This document shows positions 60,923 through 64,000 of a DNA stretch of 64,000 bases, piece by piece; positions within the stretch are counted from its first letter, which is position 1, and every line of letters begins with the position of its first letter. Location: positions 2,418,001-2,482,000 of the forward strand of contig NZ_SJJZ01000001.1 in NCBI RefSeq assembly GCF_004331345.1, given 5' to 3'. The position numbers and the translations under genes were made by a program. The DNA comes from Kribbella soli (lineage in GTDB: Bacteria; Actinomycetota; Actinomycetes; Propionibacteriales; Kribbellaceae). The notes under the pieces are model-generated. The model had not been told where the DNA came from and did not search any database. It worked only from the letters and a program-made list of their open reading frames with translations.

Positions 60923-62206
60923 TCAGATCAAGTACCTGAATTCTGGTGAGTTCGGGTTGATGCGTTCGATGTCGAGCGGGGCGGCCTCCATGCGGGACAG
61001 CAGCAGTGGGAGGTCGTCCCGGGTACTGATCTCGATGCCGACCAGGGCGACGCCGGTCTCGCGGTTGTTGCGCTTGACGTACTCGAAGAGCGTGATGTCG
61101 TCGTCGGGGCCGAGCGTCTCGTCGAGGAACGCGCGGAGGGCACCGGGCTCCTGCGGGAACGTCACCAGGAAGTAGTGCTTCAGGCCCTCGTACACCAGCG
61201 AGCGCTCGAGGATCTCGCCGTACCGGCTGACGTCGTTGTTCCCGCCGGACAGCAGACAGACGACGGTCTCGCCCGGGCGTACGTCGAGACCGTTGCCCAG
61301 GGCACTTGTCGACAAAGCGCCCGCGGGCTCCGCGATCAGGCCGTCGGTCTGGTAGAGCGCGAGCATCTCCGAGCAGACGAGCCCTTCGGGCACCGACATC
61401 AGCTCGACGCCGGCTTGCTGCACCAGCGGGAGGGTCGCGTCACCGACCCGACGTACAGCGGCACCGTCGACGAAGCTGTCCAACTGCGGCAACGTCACCG
61501 GCTTACCGGCGGCGACCGCCGCCGCCATGCTTGCCGCGCCACCCGGTTCCACCCCGACGATGCGTACGCCGGGATGCCGCTCGGCGATCCACGTTGCAAC
61601 CCCTGCAACGAGACCGCCCCCACCGACCGGAACCACGAGTACGTCGGGAGCGTGGCCGAGCTGCTCGACCAACTCGATCGCCACGGTGCCTTGCCCTGCA
61701 ACGGTTCTTGGATCGTCGAACGCCGGCACCATCGTCGCGCCGGTCGCAGAACCTTCCGCGATCGCGGCGGCGGCTGCGTCGTCGTACGTGTCGCCGGTGA
61801 CGATCACCTCGATCTGCTTGCCGCCGAGCGCCGCGATCCGGTCCCGCTTCTGGCGCGGCGTCGTCCGCGGCACGTACACCTTGCCGTGGACGCCGAGCAT
61901 GTGGCACGAATACGCCAGCCCCTGACCGTGGTTACCGGCACTCGCACACACGACGCCGGCGGCCTTGGCCGCGTCGTCGAGCTGCGCGATCAGGTTGTAC
62001 GCGCCGCGAAGCTTGTAGGAACGGCCGATCTGCAGGTCCTCCCGCTTCAGCCAGACCTGCGCGCCGGTCCGCTCGGAGAGGCGGAGATTGCGCTCCAACG
62101 GTGTACGGACGGCGACGCCGTCCAAGCGCCTGATGGCGGCCTCGACGGCCGCCGCATCGACGGTGTCGCGGGTGGTCGATCGAGCGACTGAACCACTGCC
62201 CTGCAT
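60923..62206 (-). CDS. ilvA: Threonine ammonia-lyase (threonine dehydratase)
   Basis: A 427-residue fold-type II PLP enzyme. The PLP lysine is in RSYKLRGAYN, the phosphate loop is PVGGGGLVAGV and the serine/cysteine region LSGGNND. The C-terminal ~85 residues form one ACT-like domain, shorter than the two-domain IlvA of enterobacteria. It deaminates threonine to 2-oxobutyrate for isoleucine synthesis or catabolism. GGAAGGAACGTC precedes the ATG, and a GTGCATTTGCAC palindrome lies just upstream. Confidence 0.93.
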   Translation of the reverse strand: MQGSGSVARSTTRDTVDAAAVEAAIRRLDGVAVRTPLERNLRLSERTGAQVWLKREDLQIGRSYKLRGAYNLIAQLDDAAKAAGVVCASAGNHGQGLAYSCHMLGVHGKVYVPRTTPRQKRDRIAALGGKQIEVIVTGDTYDDAAAAAIAEGSATGATMVPAFDDPRTVAGQGTVAIELVEQLGHAPDVLVVPVGGGGLVAGVATWIAERHPGVRIVGVEPGGAASMAAAVAAGKPVTLPQLDSFVDGAAVRRVGDATLPLVQQAGVELMSVPEGLVCSEMLALYQTDGLIAEPAGALSTSALGNGLDVRPGETVVCLLSGGNNDVSRYGEILERSLVYEGLKHYFLVTFPQEPGALRAFLDETLGPDDDITLFEYVKRNNRETGVALVGIEISTRDDLPLLLSRMEAAPLDIERINPNSPEFRYLI

Positions 62207-62219
62207 GACGTTCCTTCCC

Positions 62220-62231
62220 GTGCATTTGCAC
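62220..62231. promoter_or_regulatory. GTGCA-N2-TGCAC palindrome before ilvA
   Basis: GTGCATTTGCAC lies 14 bp upstream of the ilvA ATG. Further TGCA elements on the same strand (near 62254, 62310 and 62322) suggest repeated half-sites. The regulator is unknown; an Lrp/AsnC-type protein is one candidate. Confidence 0.4.
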
Positions 62232-62437
62232 GATCTTCGCCGATTCGCTCGCTGCACAAGACGATTCGCGTCCACAGTCCGGACCGGCGGATACCTTTTG
62301 CATTCCAGACTCTTGCACCATGCGTGAAACGGCTCTTCACTGGGCAGTCTAGTTTTCATACGCTCACTCGGTGTAACGGCCACGGTCCTGGGAGCGATGA
62401 GCCGGGTACAGGCCGGTCAGTGAGGACTGGAGGGCAC

Positions 62438-63304
62438 ATGGAACTGATTCCGTTCAGTCTGTGGGGCGACGCTTTGTGGTGCGGTCAGGAAGTCGTGCGG
62501 GAGGCCCCGCACGAGCAGGCGATCAGAAGCCTGTTCCCGGACCCCATCCCGGCGCGCGGCGCAGATCTGGACACCGAGGCGGACCTCGTCCCGGAACCGC
62601 ACAACCGTTTCGACCCGCGGTCGATCGCCGTCCGGGTGCATGGCAAGGTTGTCGGCTATCTGCCGAGGGACGACGCGCACCGGTACCACCCGGTGCTGTC
62701 AGATCTGGTGGCGCAAGGCCTGCAACCGCAGGTCCCGTGCCACCTGTGGGTCAGCGAATGGGAACCGGCGGACTGGGACGGCAAGGGCGCCCAGGGCACC
62801 GAGTTCCACGCCAGTGTCGCGGTCGCCCTCGGGCAGCCGCACATGTTGATGCCGGTGAACCTGCCCCCGCCAGGCAGTTTTCACCTGCTACCGCCCGGCA
62901 GCGGCATCGTCGTACCGGGCAGCGAGGTGCATCCCGACGTACTGGCGCCGTTCTTCCGCGCGGAAGGCGAGTGCTGGGCGTACGCCACCATGCACGCGAT
63001 CGAGGAGGAGGACAGCTTTCAGGACCGGCACCGGATCGTGGTCGAGATCCGGCTCGACGACGAACCCGTCGGTCGGCTCAGCCCGCGGCTGAGCGCCGAG
63101 TTCCTGCCCGCGATCCATTACCTCGCCGACATGCGGGCCGAGACAGCTGCCCGCGTCGCCGTCCGCGGCGACCGTTGCGCATCGGAGGTGACGCTCTACG
63201 CGGCGCGGAGTCACGACCTGCCGGCTACCTGGCCGGACGGGCTGGCCCGCTCCCCAGTCGCTTCCCCGCAATGGCACTACTGGGCCACCAAAGAGGCCAA
63301 CTAG
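62438..63304 (+). CDS. HIRAN-domain protein
   Basis: A 288-residue protein. Residues 45-75 hold a HIRAN motif (EPHNRFDPRSIAVRV then VVGYLPR). HIRAN domains bind DNA 3' ends in HLTF-type remodellers and are found alone in many bacteria. The remaining part has another similar strand pattern near 205-240 (RIVVEIRLDDEPVGRLSP), perhaps a second degenerate copy. The ATG follows GGAGGGCAC. The function is unknown; a DNA repair or defence role is possible. Confidence 0.8.
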   Translation: MELIPFSLWGDALWCGQEVVREAPHEQAIRSLFPDPIPARGADLDTEADLVPEPHNRFDPRSIAVRVHGKVVGYLPRDDAHRYHPVLSDLVAQGLQPQVPCHLWVSEWEPADWDGKGAQGTEFHASVAVALGQPHMLMPVNLPPPGSFHLLPPGSGIVVPGSEVHPDVLAPFFRAEGECWAYATMHAIEEEDSFQDRHRIVVEIRLDDEPVGRLSPRLSAEFLPAIHYLADMRAETAARVAVRGDRCASEVTLYAARSHDLPATWPDGLARSPVASPQWHYWATKEAN

Positions 63305-63366
63305 GCGGCTGCGCAGTACTGACCATGCCTCACCAGGCCGGTACTGCGGAGCTACTTTTCAAAGGC

Positions 63367-63398
63367 GCCGGGCAGCTTCCCTTGGAGAGCTGCCCGGC
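63367..63398. terminator. Hairpin terminator
   Basis: GCCGGGCAGCT and AGCTGCCCGGC form an 11-bp perfect stem with a 10-nt loop. On the reverse strand a short TTT follows. It can end the convergent HIRAN and NmrA-like transcripts. Confidence 0.75.
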
Positions 63399-63503
63399 AC
63401 CGAACGCGCGGCAGACGTTGGTCCGCACACCCGCCCACGGGGTCCGAGTCCCCGCACCTATGAGACGGTTGCGCCGGGCAATCATGACGCCACTTTCCGG
63501 GGG

Positions 63504-64000
63504 CTACTTCAAGCGCGGCGCGTTCTCCTTGCACCACGCGGAAAACGTGTTCGGCGACCGCCCGGTAAGACGCCGTACGACGTCGGTTCGCACCCCGATC
63601 GTGTCGGCGCGCATCAGGGTCAGTCCCTCGATCAGAGCGGCCGCCAATTCCGCCGGAGCCCCGTCTGGATAACGGAATCGAACCGCCTCCGCAGGCGTCG
63701 CGATCGGCTGTACGTCGAGTGCGCGCCCGATCGCCGCACCGAGGATCGCGACCTGCTCGGCGACCGTGAACGACTCGGGTCCGGTCACTGTGTACGCCTG
63801 TTTCTCGTGACCGTCCTCGATCAGCATTGTCGCCGCGACCGCCGCGATGTCCGCCGGGTCGATCGGCGCGGCCCGCCCTGGCCCGATGGGGTCCAGCACG
63901 TACCCGCCGGCGCGGATCGTCGGCAGCCAGTCGAACGCGTTCGTCATGAACCCGGTCGGCCGCAGGAAGGTTCCCGCGATCCCCGAATCCGCGATCAACC
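63504..64000 (-). CDS. NmrA-like NAD(P)-binding protein, partial
   Basis: The last ~165 residues of an atypical short-chain dehydrogenase of the NmrA/azoreductase-like kind. FLRPTGFMTNAFDWLP, a PIDPADIAAVAATML segment and YTVTGPESFTVAEQVAILG are typical. The N-terminal Rossmann motif lies beyond 64000, so the gene is cut by the window edge. It may bind NADPH as an oxidoreductase or redox sensor. Confidence 0.82.
   Translation of the reverse strand, partial: LIADSGIAGTFLRPTGFMTNAFDWLPTIRAGGYVLDPIGPGRAAPIDPADIAAVAATMLIEDGHEKQAYTVTGPESFTVAEQVAILGAAIGRALDVQPIATPAEAVRFRYPDGAPAELAAALIEGLTLMRADTIGVRTDVVRRLTGRSPNTFSAWCKENAPRLK

Noticed and set aside
62207..62437. Branched-chain amino acid leader peptide before ilvA
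   Set aside because: The upstream frames have no Ile/Val/Leu run and no alternative stem pairs; only a TGCA palindrome stands out.
63430..63460. T-arm-like GGGGTCCGAGTCCCC suggesting a tRNA or att-site remnant
   Set aside because: No acceptor, D or anticodon arm can be found next to it, and no integrase is nearby.

Overview
The window is high-GC DNA with dense genes on both strands, GTG/TTG starts and many starts that lack a Shine-Dalgarno but have a TANNNT box 6-8 nt upstream. A bacterial proteasome activator (Bpa), a WhiB-type Cys cluster, a Rv2231c-type cobalamin aminotransferase, a DUF222/HNH (13E12-type) gene and an MptB-like mannosyltransferase point to a soil actinomycete. The overall gene set fits a Kribbella-like member of the Nocardioidaceae, but that genus call is inference. 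I see no insertion sequence, prophage, CRISPR array or replication origin. The window looks chromosomal.

Region by region. 0-6.6 kb: two glycosyltransferases, the larB-larC nickel-pincer cofactor pair, a DUF4446 membrane protein, and a PAP2-diacylglycerol kinase fusion. 6.6-12.2 kb: serS coupled to a HAD phosphatase, tandem terminators, a Wbl-like/HTH protein, a second HAD phosphatase, bpa and a CGNR zinc-finger protein. 12.2-20.6 kb: an FtsX-type ABC exporter with its PadR repressor, a TetR/VOC divergon, a quinone oxidoreductase, a kinase-like phosphotransferase, a MobA-like transferase, a decayed MerR gene and a nitrilase-family amidase. 20.6-25.3 kb: cobC, then an Asp/Gly/Ala-repeat protein translationally coupled to a JmjC/cupin oxygenase and followed by a sucrase/ferredoxin-like protein, then a gamma-carbonic-anhydrase-like protein behind a LexA-type box. 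25.4-34.2 kb: two MFS pumps, one with a leader-peptide attenuator, tRNA-Ser(UGA), small enzymes, trpD with a textbook trp attenuator, and a GH16-like protein. 34.3-44.9 kb: two ECF sigma factors (one with a DGPF/YCII partner), an FAD oxidoreductase, a secreted SH3/M15-like protein, a TetR/SnoaL divergon, an enoyl-CoA hydratase and a drug exporter. 45-51.5 kb: an SOS-boxed DUF222 HNH gene, a DUF4240 protein, a PD-(D/E)XK-like protein, an aldo/keto reductase and a hydrolase/TetR divergon. 51.4-60.4 kb: an L-rhamnose catabolic operon under a LacI regulator. 60.4-64 kb: a coiled-coil membrane protein, ilvA, a HIRAN protein and a partial NmrA-like gene.

The rhamnose operon (mutarotase, isomerase, bifunctional aldolase/dehydrogenase, second isomerase, rhamnulokinase, small HTH) is tightly coupled and should convert L-rhamnose to DHAP and L-lactate. 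Its transporter is broken: the ATPase stops inside its second domain and is joined in frame to what looks like the last ~16 residues of the rhamnose-binding protein, with both permeases gone. The other items I rate highest are the repeat-protein/JmjC pair, the two leader-peptide attenuators, the two LexA boxes that share a 16-nt design, and the PD-(D/E)XK orphan.
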